A stretch of DNA of 54,157 nt from Chloracidobacterium sp. CP2_5A. GTDB lineage: Bacteria; Acidobacteriota; Blastocatellia; Chloracidobacteriales; Chloracidobacteriaceae. The position numbers were made by a program, and so were the translations under genes. The DNA lies in NCBI GenBank assembly GCA_002254845.1, contig NKPT01000016.1, positions 1-54,157 on the forward strand, written 5' to 3'. Of this stretch, positions 52,946 through 54,157 are shown one piece after another; positions within the stretch are counted from its first letter, which is position 1; every line of letters begins with the position of its first letter. The notes under the pieces are model-generated. The model saw only the letters and a program-made list of their open reading frames with translations, did no database searches and had not been told where the DNA came from.

Positions 52946-53965
52946 CTAGGCGCGCCTTGATCCCATCAGCAAGTAAAGGAAAAACGGCCCGCCGACCAGC
53001 GATGTCACCACGCCGGGGCGCAGCTCTGTCAAGGACGCCACGCGGCACAGCATATCCGCCGCGACTAAAAACGTCGCCCCGCCTAGAAAAGCTGCCGGCA
53101 ACAGCCGCCGATTGTCTGGACCCAACAACAGCCGGAGCAGGTGCGGCACGATCAAGCCGACAAATCCAATGGCGCCAACTACCGCGACGGTTGCGGCCGT
53201 GACCAGCGATGTCCAGACAATCAAATCCCGCCGCAGTTCCGCCACGTTAACGCCCAACGCCAGCGCCGACGCCTCGCCGGTCAGCAACACATTCAGCTCT
53301 CGCCCCCGGAGCATCAGCCAGACGCAGCCAATGAGCGTGAGCGGAAACGCCAGGGCCACATGGACCCATGAGCGACCTTCAAAGTCGCCCATCAGCCACG
53401 ACAGGCTTTGCCGCCCGATCTCCCATTCGCGCAGCGACAGCGCCAGTACAAACGATGTCAGCGCCGACACAATGCTTCCCACAGCGACGCCCGCCAGCAG
53501 GAGCGTCGTCGTCGCCACTTGTCCGCGCCCGCCTGACGCCAGAGCGTAGACCAAAAGCGCGCAGCCCAGCGCGCCAATAAAAGCCCCAGCCGGACCCAGC
53601 AGCATGGAAAAGGTCGTCCCGCCCAGGTAAAGCGCCGTCACCGCCCCGAACGCCGCGCCGGCTGAAATGCCGAGAACGCCCGGCTCCGCCATCGGATTGC
53701 GAAACATCGCCTGCATGACTGCGCCCGTAAGCGCTAGCCCCCCGCCAACGAGCGCCGCGACCAAGACGCGCGGGAGCCGCCCCCAGACAAGCGTTGTCCG
53801 CTGCCACGCCGGATAGTCTCCATTCGCCCCGATGAGCGTGTCCCAAAAAATGCGCAATGCTCGCAAAGGGGAAATGCTCCCCGTCCCGAATGCCGTCGCT
53901 ACGACCATCGCGACGACCAACAACGCGATAAGGCCTATGAACGTCAGCGCGTCACGGCGCGTCAT
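52946..53965 (-). CDS. ABC importer permease, BtuC/FecCD type
   Basis: A 339-residue permease with about ten hydrophobic helices. ATG 53965 (MTRRDALTFIGLIALL) overlaps the stop of the upstream binding-protein gene as ATGA and fits the family length. The FecCD motifs are LPRVLVAALVGGGLALTGAVMQAMFRNPMAEPGVLGISAGAA and GFVGLIVPHLLRLLLGPDNRRLLPAAFLGGA. It forms a homodimeric channel with the downstream ATPase. Confidence 0.92.
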   Translation of the reverse strand: MTRRDALTFIGLIALLVVAMVVATAFGTGSISPLRALRIFWDTLIGANGDYPAWQRTTLVWGRLPRVLVAALVGGGLALTGAVMQAMFRNPMAEPGVLGISAGAAFGAVTALYLGGTTFSMLLGPAGAFIGALGCALLVYALASGGRGQVATTTLLLAGVAVGSIVSALTSFVLALSLREWEIGRQSLSWLMGDFEGRSWVHVALAFPLTLIGCVWLMLRGRELNVLLTGEASALALGVNVAELRRDLIVWTSLVTAATVAVVGAIGFVGLIVPHLLRLLLGPDNRRLLPAAFLGGATFLVAADMLCRVASLTELRPGVVTSLVGGPFFLYLLMGSRRA

Positions 53966-54157
53966 GGGGCTTGATTCTTGAAGCGGTCGGGATGCAGCGC
54001 CCGCGCCATGGCCCAAGCCGCCTGTACGTTGTAGTGCGAGCTGCACATCAGCAGGCGCGGCGGGAGCGTGACGACCCGCCCGGCCCTGACGGCCCGCGCG
54101 TCTTGCCATAAAGGATCCTTTTCGAGAGGCTTCGGCGGCGCGACGTACCGCATGCCA
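53962..54157 (-). CDS. Periplasmic substrate-binding protein of the importer, partial (C-terminal end)
   Basis: Only the last 64 or so residues are in the window. The gene runs off the right edge. The segment KDPLWQDARAVRAGRVVTLPP, followed by AAWAMARALHPDRF, is the typical end of BtuF/FhuD-type cluster A-III binding proteins. Its stop overlaps the permease start by four bases (ATGA), showing a btuF-C-D-like operon. Confidence 0.8.
   Translation of the reverse strand, partial: GMRYVAPPKPLEKDPLWQDARAVRAGRVVTLPPRLLMCSSHYNVQAAWAMARALHPDRFKNQAP

Overview
This 54 kb window is GC-rich chromosomal DNA from a Gram-negative bacterium (KDO-8-phosphate synthase, secreted and outer-membrane-type proteins, type IV pilin). 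The mix of a DUF5916 outer-membrane protein, a large secreted S9 peptidase, an SBBP beta-propeller protein, a P450, a membrane Ser/Thr kinase and an FHA/zinc-ribbon protein points to Acidobacteriota. Chloracidobacterium or a relative is my best guess, but this rests on gene content alone: the window has no rRNA or photosynthesis gene to settle it.

Layout. 0.2-4.5 kb: a two-gene acyl-CoA-synthetase pair (SucCD-like, with ATP-citrate-lyase-type motifs) followed by etfB-etfA. 4.5-8.8 kb: an FHA/zinc-ribbon membrane protein overlapping a glycosyltransferase, then a primary-type sigma factor and a MazG-like pyrophosphohydrolase. 9-24 kb: mostly housekeeping genes on both strands (glpK, M48 and M1 metallopeptidases, hisB, a UbiA prenyltransferase, hemW, pyrE, a P450, a SanA-like protein, a four-repeat helix-turn-helix-like protein, nusB, ribH, kdsA, cysQ). 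24-25 kb: a type IV pilin gene behind a near-perfect sigma-54 promoter and a cluster of TGTC/GACA boxes. 25-37 kb: glyA-rpiB, a Schlafen-type ATP-binding protein, moeA, then secreted or envelope proteins (DUF5916, a membrane-anchored protein, an S9 peptidase with an extra C-terminal domain, an FGE-like protein).

37-45.6 kb is the accessory region and the main find. It holds a compact lasso-peptide cluster in the order B1 (PqqD-like leader-binding protein), B2 (transglutaminase-like leader protease), C (asparagine-synthetase-like macrolactam cyclase), A (62-residue precursor) and K (HPr-kinase-like protein). The precursor matches the lasso leader signature YxxPxLxxxGxxxxxT exactly. This predicts a 20-residue core starting at Ala, with a nine-residue Ala1-Asp9 ring and five evenly spaced arginines. 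No lasso ABC exporter is present. Divergent from the cluster lies a 938-residue SBBP protein, and beyond it a protein-arginine-methyltransferase-like enzyme whose C-terminal tail resembles the same PqqD fold as B1.

45.6-54.2 kb: a multidomain membrane Ser/Thr kinase downstream of cobQ, a divergent ftsH, and a BtuCD/F-type ABC importer whose binding protein runs off the window end. cobQ and the importer together suggest corrinoid uptake and salvage. No tRNA, rRNA, CRISPR array, insertion sequence or phage gene was recognised.
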